Positions 38,486 through 49,680 of a stretch of 64,000 bases of DNA are shown piece after piece. Each line of letters begins with the position of its first letter. Position 1 is the first letter of the stretch. This DNA comes from Synechococcus sp. PROS-U-1. Lineage in GTDB: Bacteria > Cyanobacteriota > Cyanobacteriia > PCC-6307 > Cyanobiaceae. Where the stretch lies: positions 1,054,001-1,118,000 of the forward strand of contig NZ_CP047951.1 of NCBI RefSeq assembly GCF_014279755.1, read 5' to 3'. The notes beneath the pieces are model-generated. The model was not told the origin of the DNA. It made no database searches and worked only from the letters and a program-made list of their open reading frames with translations. The translations under genes and the position numbers were made by a program.

Positions 38486-38521
38486 GCGGAGCGGGGGAAA
38501 GACGGCCGGAATCTACCGGGC

Positions 38522-39439
38522 TCAGGACGCACTGTCCCTGCGCCAGCGTCTTTGCCAGGCATTGGTCGGTTCGTAGCCGCAATGCTGCTGCTCTTCGCGG
38601 CGGCGCTCAAGGATGGCATCAGCCGTGGCATTGCCCTGGGGATCGCGGAACGGCACGGCCGCCCGCGTCTGCAGGTGTTCCCATTCCATGGCGGAAAGGG
38701 GGCGCCAACCGGGTCCGTCCTGCGGACAGTCGGAGTTTGGCGGCGTGGCCAGCGTGCCGCTGCTCCAGCCCGCCCGCTCGCCCGGGGCTGGCAGCAGTGA
38801 AAACAAGCTCAAGCCTGCTCGTTTCAGGCTGGCCCGCACCGCGGCGGACCGGCTGTAGGTCAGCAGCCGCCCCTGCGGCGCCAGCCGATGCGCCAGGGCT
38901 CCCAGGAATTCCTCGCTCCACAGTTCTGGGCAGCGCTGGGGGGAGAAGGCGTCCAATAGCACCAGATCAAAGCGAACGGGCTCAGGAATCTCCTGGAGCG
39001 TCGCTCGGGCATCCCCCCAGAGCTGGATCCCTTGGCTGTTGGGCTCCTGCCAGCCGCCGTGGTCGCGGATGGCTTCAAGTTTGGCCAGCACGGGAGCTGA
39101 CCAGATGCCTTGGAAGCTCGCCTGGTCTAGGGCTTGTTCCAAGGGGCGTCGGTCCAGCTCGAGGCCCCACCACTGCACGGCCGGCGCAGCCATCAGCAAG
39201 GCCTCCAGCACGGCGGCCGTGTTGTACCCGAGCCCCAGGCACACATCCAGGATCCTCAAGGCAGAGCCGGTGCTGAAGCGATGAAGCTCCGCAGGCTGGA
39301 CAAACTTGGCCCGGGCCTCATTCAGGGCTCCCGCCGAATTGTGAAAGGCCTCCCCGAAATGATCGCTGTGCAGACTGAAGCTGCCATCTGCCGTTGGGTA
39401 GACGCTGAGCGCGCCGAGGTCAGCAGCGGAGCCGCTCAA
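38522..39439 (-). CDS. MnmC-like SAM-dependent methyltransferase
   Basis: The protein has about 305 residues if started at TTG 39439, overlapping aroA by 20 bases. The ATG 39529 start would overlap it by 110. It has a SAM-binding region [19 protein letters not shown] and the MnmC signature [21 protein letters not shown]. MnmC methylates the wobble uridine side chain of tRNA. The FAD domain of fused MnmC is missing, as in many cyanobacteria. A flanking N-terminal [13 protein letters not shown] is family-typical. Confidence 0.82.
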   Translation of the reverse strand: MSGSAADLGALSVYPTADGSFSLHSDHFGEAFHNSAGALNEARAKFVQPAELHRFSTGSALRILDVCLGLGYNTAAVLEALLMAAPAVQWWGLELDRRPLEQALDQASFQGIWSAPVLAKLEAIRDHGGWQEPNSQGIQLWGDARATLQEIPEPVRFDLVLLDAFSPQRCPELWSEEFLGALAHRLAPQGRLLTYSRSAAVRASLKRAGLSLFSLLPAPGERAGWSSGTLATPPNSDCPQDGPGWRPLSAMEWEHLQTRAAVPFRDPQGNATADAILERRREEQQHCGYEPTNAWQRRWRRDSAS

Positions 39440-40745
39440 GTTCGTCCCAAAACGATGGGTACGACACGGCTGCTGCTTCGCTTCTCGCCAGGCTGGAGTT
39501 GCCATCGGCCAGCATCGCGGCGATGCCAAGGCTCATCGCTACCCGGTGATCGGTTTCGCTGTCCAGCACAGCTCCCTTGAGCGGTCCCCCGCCGCGGATG
39601 GTCATGCCGTCCTCGTGTTCATCAATGTCGGCACCCATGGCCTTGAGCTGGCGAGCCATCACCGCAAGACGATCCGTTTCCTTGACCCGAAGTTCAGACG
39701 CTCCACTGATTCGACTCTCGCCCTCGCAGAAACAGGCGGCGACACTGAGGATGGGCACCTCATCCACGAGGCGGGGCATGATCTCCTCGCCGAAGTGGAA
39801 GGGGTTCAAGGGCCCATGGGTCACCCGCAGGTCGCCCACCGGTTCGCCCGCCACGTCGCGGGGGTTGAGCACGTCGATCTGTGCACCCATCTGCTCCAAC
39901 ACCTCCAGGATCCCGGTGCGTGTTGGGTTCAGCCCCACATTCTCGATGGTGAGATTGGCTCCTGGAATCAGCGCTCCAGCCACAAGCCAGAAAGCCGCTG
40001 AGCTGATGTCACCTGGCACGACGACGCTCTGGCCATGCAGGGTGGCGCCGGGACGCACGCTGATGTGCCGTCCCATTTCGCCGCCCACGGTCAGATCGGC
40101 GCCGAAGGCCTTCAGCATGCGTTCGCTGTGATCGCGGGACTGCGCCGGTTCGATCACTGTGGTCGTGCTCTCCGCCGTGAGGGCGGCCAGGAGAAGGGCT
40201 GACTTCACTTGAGCGCTGGCCACTGGCGTACCGATCACGGTTCCTTTGAGGCGTCGCCCCTGCACCGCCAGCGGCGCCAGGTTGCCCCCATCACGGCCGC
40301 GCACATCAGCGCCCATCGAGGCCAACGGTTGGCCCACCCGTCGCATCGGGCGGCGTCGCAGGGATGCGTCTCCATCCAGCACGAAATGACGACCGTCACG
40401 GCCCGCCAACAAGCCCAGCATCAGTCGCATCGTGGTGCCGGAATTGCCGCAGTCGAGCACTTCTGCTGGCTCCTGCAATCCATCCAGGCCAACGCCTTCG
40501 ACGGTGACGATGCCGCCGTCGGTGATCGGGCTGATCGTGACGCCCATGGCTCGCAGGCAGGCGGCCGTACTCAGGGGGTCTTCAGCTGGGAGCAGACCAT
40601 CAATCGTTGTGGTTCCCTCGGCGATGGCGCCAAACAGCAGGGATCGGTGCGAGATCGATTTATCCCCCGGAACCTTCACCCGTCCCTGGAGGCTTCCTCC
40701 GGCCTTGAGCTCACGGGGATCGTCGGTTTGGCCTGTGCCGCTCAA
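39420..40745 (-). CDS. aroA: 3-phosphoshikimate 1-carboxyvinyltransferase (EPSP synthase)
   Basis: The 441-residue protein has [44 protein letters not shown], and [19 protein letters not shown]. These contacts bind shikimate-3-phosphate and PEP. It is a class II-type enzyme judging by the GNSGTTMR variant. It sits 24 bases after ubiD and overlaps the methyltransferase gene. Confidence 0.97.
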   Translation of the reverse strand: MSGTGQTDDPRELKAGGSLQGRVKVPGDKSISHRSLLFGAIAEGTTTIDGLLPAEDPLSTAACLRAMGVTISPITDGGIVTVEGVGLDGLQEPAEVLDCGNSGTTMRLMLGLLAGRDGRHFVLDGDASLRRRPMRRVGQPLASMGADVRGRDGGNLAPLAVQGRRLKGTVIGTPVASAQVKSALLLAALTAESTTTVIEPAQSRDHSERMLKAFGADLTVGGEMGRHISVRPGATLHGQSVVVPGDISSAAFWLVAGALIPGANLTIENVGLNPTRTGILEVLEQMGAQIDVLNPRDVAGEPVGDLRVTHGPLNPFHFGEEIMPRLVDEVPILSVAACFCEGESRISGASELRVKETDRLAVMARQLKAMGADIDEHEDGMTIRGGGPLKGAVLDSETDHRVAMSLGIAAMLADGNSSLARSEAAAVSYPSFWDELERLRC

Positions 40746-40769
40746 GGTCGCAACGTCGTTGAGCTGATC

Positions 40770-42332
40770 TTATTGGCCGGTCTTCAGGCCCTGAATCAAG
40801 CGGTCGAGGGCATAGCCGAACAGGGCCGGGTCCGGGTCGTCGGTGCCGAGGTCATCGAGACCAAGCTCAGACCAGCGGTCGCTGATCCGCTGTTCCAGCT
40901 CCGCGGGACGGCTGAGGGGTTCGCCCCACTCGTGGTTTTTCTCGGGTCCCACCTTGGTGGTGGCATCAATGGCCAGTCGTCCCCCCAGGCCCAGCTGTTC
41001 GCTGGCGAAGTCCAGCGTGTCGAAGGGCGTGTTCTCCAGGGTGAACAGGTCGCGTTGGGGATCCACCTGGGCCGCGATCGCCCACACCACCTGGCGTGGA
41101 TCGCGCACGTTGATGTGGCTGTCCACCACCACCACGAATTTGGTGTACGTGAATTGAGGCAGGGCACTCCAGAAGGCCATGGCTGCGCGCTTGGCTTGCC
41201 CTGGATAGGCCTTGTCGATCGAGAGCACCGCCAGCTTGTAGCTGAGCGCTTCCATCGGCAGGAAGAAGTCGGTGATCTCAGGAATCTGCTGCCGCAGGAT
41301 CGGTGTGTAGATCCGGTTCAGCGCGATGGCCAACATCGCCTCTTCTTTCGGAGGGCGTCCGCTGAAGGTGGTGAGAAACACCGGATCACGCCGTTGGGTC
41401 ATGCAGTGGAAACGCACCAGAGGTGAGTCCTCCACACCGCCGTAGAACCCCATGTGATCCCCGAATGGTCCATCCGGCAGCACCTCCCCCGGAGTGATGG
41501 TTCCCTCCAGCACCACTTCGCTGTGGCTGGGCACCTGCAGGTCGATGGTTTTGCAGGGAGCCAGACGAACGCCCTCACCGGCATAGATCCCGGCGAATAA
41601 CCATTCACTCAGCTGCACGGGGATGGGTGTGGCAGCAGCCATCACCAACAGGGGATGCACGCCGATGGCCACCGCCACCTCCAACTTTTTGCCCATGGCC
41701 GCGGCCTTGCGCAGGTGGCGGGCGCCGCCGCGCACGCTCAGCCAGTGCACGGTCATGGTGTTCACCGACTGTTTCTGCAGGCGATACACGCCCACGTTGG
41801 GGACTCCGGTCTCGGGATCTTTGGTGATCACCAGCCCAAGGGTGATCACGCCCCCTGCATCCCCGGGCCAGGGCCGGATCAGAGGGATGTTGTCGAGATT
41901 CACCTCATCACCGCGAAACACCTGTTGCCGGCAGGGCGGGGTGAGGTCGCGGTCTGGTTTGGCCTTGACCAGGTCCCAGAAGACGCGGGCAAATTGTTTG
42001 GTTTCTTGGAGGCCCTTGGGCGGTCTGGGTTGTTGGAGAAGGGCCAGGCGTGACCCCAGCTCCTCCAGTTGTTCAGCCCGCTCGAGTCCCATGCTCCAAA
42101 CCACCCGTTCCACGGTGCCCAGGGTGTTGACGGCCACCGGCATGGAGGAGCCGATCACGTTCTCGAACAGCAAGGCCGGACCCCCCTGGCCAAGAACCCG
42201 GTCGGCAATGGCTGCCAGCTCGAGGTCGGGGTCCACAGGGGCCGTGATCCGTCGCAGCTGGCCACGGTCATCGAGGAGCTTGAGAAAGCCCCGCAGATCT
42301 CTTGTGGCCGGACCGGATTGGAACAGGGCCAT
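40770..42332 (-). CDS. ubiD: UbiD-family decarboxylase (plastoquinone pathway)
   Basis: The 520-residue protein starts [20 protein letters not shown]. It has UbiD features: [33 protein letters not shown], the E-x-x-x-R-type catalytic region near SEVVLEGTI, and [11 protein letters not shown]. UbiD enzymes use prenylated FMN to decarboxylate aromatic acids. In cyanobacteria this one acts on 4-hydroxy-3-prenylbenzoate for plastoquinone. An upstream in-frame extension would cover the divergent comB promoter and is excluded. Confidence 0.93.
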   Translation of the reverse strand: MALFQSGPATRDLRGFLKLLDDRGQLRRITAPVDPDLELAAIADRVLGQGGPALLFENVIGSSMPVAVNTLGTVERVVWSMGLERAEQLEELGSRLALLQQPRPPKGLQETKQFARVFWDLVKAKPDRDLTPPCRQQVFRGDEVNLDNIPLIRPWPGDAGGVITLGLVITKDPETGVPNVGVYRLQKQSVNTMTVHWLSVRGGARHLRKAAAMGKKLEVAVAIGVHPLLVMAAATPIPVQLSEWLFAGIYAGEGVRLAPCKTIDLQVPSHSEVVLEGTITPGEVLPDGPFGDHMGFYGGVEDSPLVRFHCMTQRRDPVFLTTFSGRPPKEEAMLAIALNRIYTPILRQQIPEITDFFLPMEALSYKLAVLSIDKAYPGQAKRAAMAFWSALPQFTYTKFVVVVDSHINVRDPRQVVWAIAAQVDPQRDLFTLENTPFDTLDFASEQLGLGGRLAIDATTKVGPEKNHEWGEPLSRPAELEQRISDRWSELGLDDLGTDDPDPALFGYALDRLIQGLKTGQ

Positions 42333-42395
42333 GGGATGACGGTCTTGGCGCAGGCGGTCTCGGTACTGTGTCGCACGCCGGTGTTCAGCGTGGCC

Positions 42396-43127
42396 ATGCA
42401 GATCTCCTACTTCCATGTGCCGGCAGAAATGCCGAAGGACCTTCGCCCCGATGCGGCGGTGGTGATTGATGTGCTCCGGGCCACCACCACCATTGCCTGG
42501 GCGTTGCACAACGGAGCCGAGGCAGTGCAGGCCTTCGCCAGCCTTGACGATCTCCGGGCGGCGGCAGCGGCGTGGCCCAGCGACGCACGTCTGCTGCTCG
42601 GTGAACGAGGCGGCCAGATGCTCGAGGGGTTTGATCTGGGCAATTCACCCGTTGCCGTTGTGCCGGAGCGGGTGGGTGGCAAGCGCCTGTTCATGAGCAC
42701 CACCAACGGCACGCGCGCCCTGGATCGTGTGCGTGAGGTCCCCCTGCTGCTGACAGCGGCGCTGCCGAATCGCGAAGCCGTTGCCCAGCGTCTGCTGGCG
42801 AAACAACCCAGCCATGTGGCAATTGTCGGCAGTGGTTGGGAGGGGGCCTATTCCCTTGAAGATTCCCTGGCTGCTGGAGCGTTGGCCCATCGGTTGCTTG
42901 AGCTGGATCCAACGGGGTGCAGCGCCGCCAACGATGAGCTCACTTCGGCCGTTTCCCTCTGGCGCCAGTGGCAATCCGAACCTGAGGCGTGCCTTCGTAC
43001 GGCAACCCATGGGCAGCGGTTGATTGGCCTGGGCGATCACGACGAGGATTTTCGCTGCTGTGCCGGGCTCGATCAGCTGAGTGTCGTTCCGACACAGGTC
43101 GAACCAGGGGTGCTTCGGGCGGAATGA
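42396..43127 (+). CDS. comB: ComB-family 2-phosphosulfolactate phosphatase
   Basis: The 243-residue protein has [38 protein letters not shown] and [14 protein letters not shown], all typical of ComB. The archaeal enzyme acts in coenzyme M synthesis; cyanobacteria lack that coenzyme, so the substrate here is unsure. The start at 42396 leaves 63 bases to the divergent ubiD gene. A longer upstream frame is antisense to ubiD and rejected. Confidence 0.9.
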   Translation: MQISYFHVPAEMPKDLRPDAAVVIDVLRATTTIAWALHNGAEAVQAFASLDDLRAAAAAWPSDARLLLGERGGQMLEGFDLGNSPVAVVPERVGGKRLFMSTTNGTRALDRVREVPLLLTAALPNREAVAQRLLAKQPSHVAIVGSGWEGAYSLEDSLAAGALAHRLLELDPTGCSAANDELTSAVSLWRQWQSEPEACLRTATHGQRLIGLGDHDEDFRCCAGLDQLSVVPTQVEPGVLRAE

Positions 43128-43161
43128 CACTCATTAAAATCTGCTGATCTGATCAGTTCAT

Positions 43162-43983
43162 GTGAGTGATTTCCTGGCGGCTGCTGTCCAGCTGACGAGC
43201 AGTCAGGAACCGGAGCTCAATTTCAATGCGGCTGAGGAGCAGATCGATCTCGCTGCACGCCGTGGAGCTGAACTGATTGGTCTGCCCGAGAATTTCGCCT
43301 TCATGGGTGAGGACAGCCTGCGGTTGGAACTGGCGCCAACGCTGGCTGAGCAATGCAGTCGCTTCCTGGTGACCATGGCGCGCCGTTATCAGGTGGCGCT
43401 CCTCGGTGGTGGCTTTCCTGTCCCAGTGGGCGATGGATCGCGCACCCTCAACCGCGCTGAGCTTGTTGACCGAGACGGAATGCTGCTGGGTCGCTACGAC
43501 AAGATTCATTTGTTTGATGTCGACCTGCCGGACGGCAACACCTACCGCGAGTCGTCAACGGTGAACCCAGGGCGTGATTTACCTCCTGTTGTCGACATCC
43601 CCGGTCTGTGCAAAGTGGGGCTGTCCATTTGCTACGACGTGCGGTTTCCTGAGCTTTATCGCCATCTCGTCGGTGCCGGCGCAGATCTGTTGATGATTCC
43701 TGCAGCATTCACAGCCTTCACCGGAAAAGACCACTGGCAGGTTCTTCTTCAGGCCAGGGCCATCGAGAACACGGCCTATGTGCTGGCTCCAGCGCAGACG
43801 GGTGTGCATCACGGTCGTCGCCAGAGCCACGGACACGCCCTGGTGATTGATCCCTGGGGAACGGTGCTTGCTGATGCAGGTGTTCAGGCTGGCGCAGCCA
43901 TCGCTCCGGTCAACACCAATCACCTCGGTCATGTTCGGGGCCAGATGCCAAGCCTTCGGCATCGTCAGCCCGCCCTGTTCTGA
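43162..43983 (+). CDS. nitrilase-family amidase (Nit1/Nit2-like)
   Basis: The 273-residue protein, GTG start, has the Glu-Lys-Cys triad in LPENFAF, RYDKIHLFD and SICYDVRFPELY. Close relatives hydrolyse deaminated glutathione or 2-oxoglutaramate, acting as metabolite repair enzymes. The exact substrate cannot be read. It is followed after 5 bases by the amidase gene amiC. Confidence 0.9.
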   Translation: MSDFLAAAVQLTSSQEPELNFNAAEEQIDLAARRGAELIGLPENFAFMGEDSLRLELAPTLAEQCSRFLVTMARRYQVALLGGGFPVPVGDGSRTLNRAELVDRDGMLLGRYDKIHLFDVDLPDGNTYRESSTVNPGRDLPPVVDIPGLCKVGLSICYDVRFPELYRHLVGAGADLLMIPAAFTAFTGKDHWQVLLQARAIENTAYVLAPAQTGVHHGRRQSHGHALVIDPWGTVLADAGVQAGAAIAPVNTNHLGHVRGQMPSLRHRQPALF

Positions 43984-43988
43984 GCGTC

Positions 43989-45083
43989 ATGCCTCCAGCG
44001 TCGTCGCGACGACTGGCCTGGCTTCTGGCCGCGGCCTTGCAGTGCACTGCCTTCACCCAGGTCTTGCCCGCCCGAGCCGCCAGTGCCCTGGCGGCCTGGG
44101 CCTTCACTGAAGAGGGCGTCCTCAAACTGCGCACGAGCCGGAACGCCCGGTTGGAAGCGTTTTTTCAGACGGCCAGCGATGGTCGTGGCACCCGTGTCTG
44201 GATTGATTTCCCCGGCGAGTTGAAATTCCCACGGCGGTTGGCCGGTCGCGGAGCCGTCCGAGAAATCCGGTTGGGAAAGCCTCGTGCCGGTGCCACCCGT
44301 CTGGTTGTTGAATTCCGTCCAGACGTGGATCTCAACCCCAACGACCTCCGCCTGCGTGGAACCGCTCCGGATCGCTGGGAATTGGTCTTCACCGGCCTCC
44401 CCACCAGGGGATTGGATGACTTTGGCGAAGGCGATTTGACGGGTCGCGCTACGGCCTGGCTCCCACCGGGTGGATTCCGTCCCACCCGGACACCTGTTGA
44501 TCCGTCGGGGCTGCCGACGGTTGCCCGGAACCGTTACCGCGTCGTGATCGATCCCGGTCACGGTGGTCCGGATCCTGGGGCAATCGGCATTGGCGGTCTG
44601 CGCGAGACCAATGTGGTTCTTGATGTGTCGCTCCAGGTTGCGGCCCTGCTGCGGGCACGCGGCGTGGACGTTCGGATGACCCGCACCCGTGAAGTGGATG
44701 TGGACCTGCCGCCGCGGGTGTCCTTGGCGAATCGAACAGGGGCCACCGCCTTCGTGAGCATCCATGCCAATGCACTGAGCATGAACCGTCCGGATGTGAA
44801 CGGGATCGAGACCTTCTTCTTCTCAGACCCCCGATCTGGACGTCTGGCGGCCTACCTGCAGCAGCAGATGATGGATGTGTCTTCCGGCACACCGAATCGT
44901 GGTGTCAGGCGAGGTCGTTTCTTCGTGATCCGCCGTACCACCATGCCGTCGGCCCTCGTGGAGATGGGATTTGTCACTGGAGCGATTGATGCGCCGCGTC
45001 TTGCGAACGCTGACCATCGCCGACGGCTGGCCTTGGCCCTAGCGGCCGGCATTCTCAATTATCTGAAGCAGGAGGTGCGGTGA
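43989..45083 (+). CDS. amiC: N-acetylmuramoyl-L-alanine amidase with AMIN domain
   Basis: The 364-residue protein has a signal-like start (LAWLLAAALQCTAFTQVLPA), an AMIN domain around residues 45-135 and a C-terminal Amidase_3 domain. The zinc ligands are seen in VVIDPGHGGPDPGAIG, RETNVVLD and SIHANALS, and the catalytic Glu in ALVEMGFVTG. It cleaves septal peptidoglycan in the periplasm. It overlaps murI by four bases. Confidence 0.94.
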   Translation: MPPASSRRLAWLLAAALQCTAFTQVLPARAASALAAWAFTEEGVLKLRTSRNARLEAFFQTASDGRGTRVWIDFPGELKFPRRLAGRGAVREIRLGKPRAGATRLVVEFRPDVDLNPNDLRLRGTAPDRWELVFTGLPTRGLDDFGEGDLTGRATAWLPPGGFRPTRTPVDPSGLPTVARNRYRVVIDPGHGGPDPGAIGIGGLRETNVVLDVSLQVAALLRARGVDVRMTRTREVDVDLPPRVSLANRTGATAFVSIHANALSMNRPDVNGIETFFFSDPRSGRLAAYLQQQMMDVSSGTPNRGVRRGRFFVIRRTTMPSALVEMGFVTGAIDAPRLANADHRRRLALALAAGILNYLKQEVR

Positions 45084-45877
45084 CGCCTCAACTGCTGGGA
45101 TTTTTCGACAGTGGCCTGGGTGGTTTGACCGTTCTCCGGCGGGTGCTCGAACGCCATGGGGCGGTTCCCTGCGTCTACCTCGGTGACACGGCGAGGGTTC
45201 CCTACGGCAACCGTCAGCCGGATGACATCCGTCGCATCGCCGCTGAAGTGGTGGGTTGGCTGCGAGACCAACAGGTGACCACGGTGGTGATGGCTTGTAA
45301 CACCACCAACGCCCTGGCGAGGGACGTGGCGGAGGGGCAGGCCGGGGCTCCGGTCATCGGTCTGATTGGTGCAGCCGCTGCGATGGTGAAGACCCCCCGC
45401 GTTGGTGTGCTGGCTACCCCGGCCACCGTCGCCTCCTCGGCCTATCGGGCCAGCATCGAAGCGCTTCACCCCGGGTCGGTGGTGATTGAGCAGGCCTGTC
45501 CTGCTTTTGTTCCACTGATCGAAGCTGGCGATATGAACAGTGATGACCTGCGCCGATCGGCGCAGGCGTATCTCGAACCTCTGCTCTCGGCCTCAGTGGA
45601 GTCGATCGTTTTGGGTTGCACCCATTATCCGTTGCTGGTGCCTCTGTTGCGGCAGCTGCTGCCGGAGTCTGTCCAGATCATTGATCCGGCCATCGGAGTG
45701 GCCCGTCAATTGGATGCGCTTCTTGGGCCACCGGACCGGATCTCGTCGATCCAAAGCCCGTTTTCATTGGAGAGCTGTCGGTTCTGTGTCACCGCTGACC
45801 CCGATGGCTTCGCGATGCGCGCCACCCCCTGGCTGGGGCAGCGACCGGCCGTCAGCCTTCAGCTGCTGCAGGACTGA
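45080..45877 (+). CDS. murI: glutamate racemase
   Basis: The 265-residue protein starts at GTG 45080, overlapping amiC. FFDSGLGGLTVL and the two catalytic cysteines in VMACNTTNAL and VLGCTHYPLL identify it. It supplies D-glutamate for peptidoglycan. Confidence 0.96.
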   Translation: MTPQLLGFFDSGLGGLTVLRRVLERHGAVPCVYLGDTARVPYGNRQPDDIRRIAAEVVGWLRDQQVTTVVMACNTTNALARDVAEGQAGAPVIGLIGAAAAMVKTPRVGVLATPATVASSAYRASIEALHPGSVVIEQACPAFVPLIEAGDMNSDDLRRSAQAYLEPLLSASVESIVLGCTHYPLLVPLLRQLLPESVQIIDPAIGVARQLDALLGPPDRISSIQSPFSLESCRFCVTADPDGFAMRATPWLGQRPAVSLQLLQD

Positions 45878-45914
45878 GCATTAGGCCACTAGGATCGCGG
45901 CGCCGAGGGGAGTC

Positions 45915-46886
45915 ATGAGCACCGTTACCGAGCTACTCCAACCGGTAGAGACCGACCTTGAAACCCTGCTCGGAGATCTGCGCAGCCTGATCGGGGCAGG
46001 TCATCCCATTCTTCAGGCTGCTGCAGAGCACCTGTTCAGTGCCGGCGGCAAGCGTTTGCGACCGGGAATCGTCCTGCTCTTGTCCAGGGCTCTTTCAAAC
46101 AAGGGTGAGCTCTCACCCCGCCACCGCCGGTTGGCTGAGATCACCGAGATGATCCATACCGCTTCGCTCGTTCACGACGATGTGGTGGATGAAGCATCGA
46201 CCCGGCGTGGCGTTGACACGGTCCACAGCCGCTTTGACGCTCGCATTGCTGTTCTGGCGGGAGATTTTCTCTTCGCGCAGGCCAGCTGGCACTTGGCCAA
46301 CCTCGATGACCTCGACGTGGTCAAGCTGCTCAGCCGCGTGATTATGGATCTCGCGGATGGTGAGATCAAGCAGGGTCTTTACCGTTTTGATACAGCCCAG
46401 ACCTTTGAGACCTACCTCGAAAAGAGCTATTGCAAGACGGCATCGTTGATTGCCAACAGTTGCCGTGCTGCAGGTGTTCTCAGCGGCTGTTCTCCGTCAC
46501 AGCTCGACGACCTCTATCAATTCGGCCGCCAGCTTGGCCTGGCGTTCCAGGTTGTCGACGACATTCTTGATTTCACCGGAAGCGACCAGCAGCTTGGAAA
46601 GCCTGCGGCAAGTGATCTCGCCAGTGGTTACCTCACCGCTCCCACTTTTTACGCCCTTGAGGAGCATCCATCGCTGCAACCGTTGATTGATCGCCAGTTT
46701 TCAGAGCCCGGTGACCTTGACCAGGCGCTGGAGATGGTGCGTGCCTCCAAGGCGATTGAACGCACCCGTGAGCTTGCTGAAACATTCGCTCGCGAATCCC
46801 GCGAATCGATCGCTTGGCTGCCGGAGTCTCCGGCCCAGAGAGCCTTGATGGAATTGCCGGACTTTGTTCTCAGCCGTCTGTACTGA
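45915..46886 (+). CDS. sds: all-trans polyprenyl diphosphate synthase (solanesyl type)
   Basis: The 323-residue protein has both aspartate-rich motifs, HDDVVDEAS near 93 and VVDDILDFTG near 215, plus KRLRPGIVLLL and KTASLIANSC. Long-chain prenyl diphosphate is used for the plastoquinone side chain. Chain length cannot be set from sequence alone. It overlaps the convergent HAD gene by 17 bases. Confidence 0.92.
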   Translation: MSTVTELLQPVETDLETLLGDLRSLIGAGHPILQAAAEHLFSAGGKRLRPGIVLLLSRALSNKGELSPRHRRLAEITEMIHTASLVHDDVVDEASTRRGVDTVHSRFDARIAVLAGDFLFAQASWHLANLDDLDVVKLLSRVIMDLADGEIKQGLYRFDTAQTFETYLEKSYCKTASLIANSCRAAGVLSGCSPSQLDDLYQFGRQLGLAFQVVDDILDFTGSDQQLGKPAASDLASGYLTAPTFYALEEHPSLQPLIDRQFSEPGDLDQALEMVRASKAIERTRELAETFARESRESIAWLPESPAQRALMELPDFVLSRLY

Positions 46887-47532
46887 TCAACAGCTGCAGA
46901 ACAACCTCCAGACTGTTGATTTCACAGGGATTGGCGCTGAAGTCAGGAGACTTTGAAGCGGAGGCATTCACCAGCCAGACCTGACATCCGGCACGGTGGG
47001 CTGATTGGCTTCCGGCCTGTGAATCCTCAAGGGCCCAGCAGTTCTGTGGATTGAGCCCCAGCCGCTGTGCTGCAAGCAGGAAGGGTGCGGGATCGGGTTT
47101 GCCCGCTGCAAGGTCAGGGTCATCGCCGTAGACCCGTTGCCGGATCTGTTCGAGCCAAGGATGAGGGCGTGACTTGAATTCAACGGCGACGCGGCTACTG
47201 CTGGTGACCAGAGCCATGGGGATGCCCTGGCTGTGGCAGTGCGCCACCAGCTTCTGCGCTGAGGGCATCGCAGAGGCATCCGGGAGCAGGGCACGAACGA
47301 TCGGCTGCTGCACAGCCAAGAGAGCCTCCACACCCACCGGTGCGGTCAGCCATGCATCCACCTGGGCTGCGCAGTCGAGTCGGCGACGGCCCTTCAACTG
47401 CATCAACTGGGCCTCACTCAGCTGCGTGCCGAAATGGGCCGCGGCTTCCGACCAGCCCCGGCCATGCAGCGGTTCGGTGTCGAGCAGAAGCCCGTCCAGA
47501 TCGAACAGGCAAGCAGCAGGTGGCAATTTCAT
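46870..47532 (-). CDS. HAD-family phosphatase (beta-PGM/GS1-like)
   Basis: The 220-residue protein has the nucleophile motif FDLDGLLLDTEPLHGRGW, the second-motif VTSSSR and the acidic motif WALEDSQAGSQSAHRAG. It belongs to subfamily IA hydrolases of small phosphorylated metabolites. The substrate is not known. Confidence 0.88.
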   Translation of the reverse strand: MKLPPAACLFDLDGLLLDTEPLHGRGWSEAAAHFGTQLSEAQLMQLKGRRRLDCAAQVDAWLTAPVGVEALLAVQQPIVRALLPDASAMPSAQKLVAHCHSQGIPMALVTSSSRVAVEFKSRPHPWLEQIRQRVYGDDPDLAAGKPDPAPFLLAAQRLGLNPQNCWALEDSQAGSQSAHRAGCQVWLVNASASKSPDFSANPCEINSLEVVLQLLISTDG

Positions 47533-47685
47533 CCCGGAACGGCGATGCCCAGCTCAATCTTTTCGCATCGACTGCTCCATCGTCAGCTCCAGCGTCTGCT
47601 GCATCGTCCGACGGATTGATACGGGACCTGGATCAAGCGGGGTCTTGCTCCTTACCCTTCCAGGAGAAGCACTGCGCAGTCTGCT

Positions 47686-49659
47686 GTGACCGACGCCAAC
47701 ACCACCATCGAAAGCGTGCTGCAGGAGCAGCGGGTGTTCGAGCCGCCAGCAGAGACCTCCGCCAAAGCCCGCATCGGCAGCCTTGAGGCCTACCGGGCCA
47801 TGGCCGATGCGGCCCAAGTCGATCCTGATGCGTTTTGGGGTGAGGCCGCCCGCCGAGAACTGCATTGGTTCGAGCCCTTCCACACCGTGCTCGATTGGTC
47901 GAATCCCCCCTTCGCCCGCTGGTTTGAGGGTGGCACCACCAACCTCTCCTACAACTGCCTGGACCGTCATCTCGATGGGCCAACGGCGCAGAAAACAGCG
48001 TTGATCTGGGAAGGAGAGCCGGGGGATGTGCGCCGGTTCACCTACCAGGAACTGCATGCTGAGGTGTGCAAAGCCGCCAATGGCCTGAAGGCCATGGGGA
48101 TCGGCAAGGGTGACCTTGTGGCGCTTTACATGCCGATGGTGCCTGAGGCGGCGATCGCCATGCTGGCCTGTGCTCGCATTGGCGCCCCCCATTCGGTGGT
48201 GTTCGGTGGCTTTTCGGCTGAAGCCCTCAGGGACCGTATCAACGATGGTGAGGTGAAGGCGGTGATCACCGCTGATGGCGGCTTCCGCAAGGACAAACCG
48301 GTGTCGCTTAAACCCGCGGTGGATGCGGCTCTTGCCGATGGTGCTTGCCCCTCCGTAACCGGGGTGCTCGTCGTACAGCGCACCAAGCAGGACGTGGAGA
48401 TGGTTTCCGGACGCGATCAGTGGTGGCATGACCTGGTGGAGGGCCAGAGTGCCGACTGCCCCGCTGAGCCGATGGGCAGCGAGGACCGCCTCTTCGTTCT
48501 CTACACCTCTGGATCCACAGGCAAGCCCAAGGGAGTGGTGCACACCACCGCCGGCTACAACCTCTGGGCGCACCTCACCTTCCAGTGGATTTTCGACATC
48601 CGTGACGAGGATGTCTTCTGGTGTACCGCCGACGTGGGCTGGATCACCGGCCACAGCTACATCGTTTACGGCCCGTTATCGAACGGCGCAACGACGGTGA
48701 TGTACGAAGGCGCACCTCGCCCCTCCAAGCCCGGCGCCTTCTGGGAGTTGATTCAGAAGCATGGGATCACGATCTTCTACACGGCGCCGACAGCGATCCG
48801 GGCTTTCATGAAGAACGGTCGAGCGGTTCCTGATCAGTTCGACATGAGCAGCCTTCGCCTGTTGGGCACGGTTGGCGAACCGATCAATCCGGAGGCCTGG
48901 ATGTGGTACCGCGATGTGATTGGAGGCAACCGCTGCCCCATCGTCGACACCTGGTGGCAGACCGAAACCGGTGGAGTGATGATCAGCCCCCTGCCGGGAG
49001 CAACGCCCACCAAACCCGGCTCCGCCACCCTGCCTCTGCCGGGTATTCAGGCCGACATCATCGATGCGGAAGGCAACAGTTGTGGTGCCGATGAAGGCGG
49101 CTACCTGGCGGTGCGTGCCCCATGGCCCGGGATGATGCGCACCGTGCACGGCAACCCCCAACGCTTCCGCGAGAGTTACTGGGAACACATCCGGCCTGCC
49201 GATGGCTCCTACCTTTATTTCGCTGGGGATGGTGCTCGCCGGGATGCCGATGGTTACTTCTGGGTCATGGGTCGCGTCGATGACGTGATCAACGTCTCGG
49301 GCCACCGTCTCGGCACGATGGAGATTGAATCGGCTCTGGTCAGTCACCCCGCCGTCGCGGAAGCGGCAGTGGTGGGGCGTCCGGATGACCTCAAGGGCGA
49401 AGGCATCGTCGCGTTTGTCACCCTGGAGGCTGGCCGTGACGGCGATGACGCCCTGGTGAAGGAGTTGCGGGCCCATGTCGGAACGGAAATTGGTCCGATT
49501 GCGCGCCCGGATGAGATCCGTTGCAGTGATGCCCTGCCCAAGACCCGCAGCGGCAAAATCATGCGCCGGATCCTGCGGGCCCTGGCGGCGGGTCAAGAGG
49601 TGAGTGGCGACACCAGCACCCTGGAAGACCGCTCCGTTCTGGATCGACTCAGGGCCTGA
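47686..49659 (+). CDS. acs: acetyl-CoA synthetase
   Basis: The 657-residue AMP-forming ligase has the P-loop [27 protein letters not shown] and the C-terminal acetylation-type lysine in [11 protein letters not shown]. The CoA and acetate pocket tryptophan is in the [11 protein letters not shown] region. It activates acetate for re-use. GTG 47686 is the start. The hairpin-poor gap upstream has no divergent gene beyond the HAD phosphatase. Confidence 0.97.
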   Translation: MTDANTTIESVLQEQRVFEPPAETSAKARIGSLEAYRAMADAAQVDPDAFWGEAARRELHWFEPFHTVLDWSNPPFARWFEGGTTNLSYNCLDRHLDGPTAQKTALIWEGEPGDVRRFTYQELHAEVCKAANGLKAMGIGKGDLVALYMPMVPEAAIAMLACARIGAPHSVVFGGFSAEALRDRINDGEVKAVITADGGFRKDKPVSLKPAVDAALADGACPSVTGVLVVQRTKQDVEMVSGRDQWWHDLVEGQSADCPAEPMGSEDRLFVLYTSGSTGKPKGVVHTTAGYNLWAHLTFQWIFDIRDEDVFWCTADVGWITGHSYIVYGPLSNGATTVMYEGAPRPSKPGAFWELIQKHGITIFYTAPTAIRAFMKNGRAVPDQFDMSSLRLLGTVGEPINPEAWMWYRDVIGGNRCPIVDTWWQTETGGVMISPLPGATPTKPGSATLPLPGIQADIIDAEGNSCGADEGGYLAVRAPWPGMMRTVHGNPQRFRESYWEHIRPADGSYLYFAGDGARRDADGYFWVMGRVDDVINVSGHRLGTMEIESALVSHPAVAEAAVVGRPDDLKGEGIVAFVTLEAGRDGDDALVKELRAHVGTEIGPIARPDEIRCSDALPKTRSGKIMRRILRALAAGQEVSGDTSTLEDRSVLDRLRA

Positions 49660-49680
49660 TCGACTCGGGGCTGCAGCGGC

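Noticed and set aside
37169-38800. Plus-strand 543-codon frame
   Set aside because: It is the complement of glmU and the MnmC-like gene. Its length results from GC bias at third positions.
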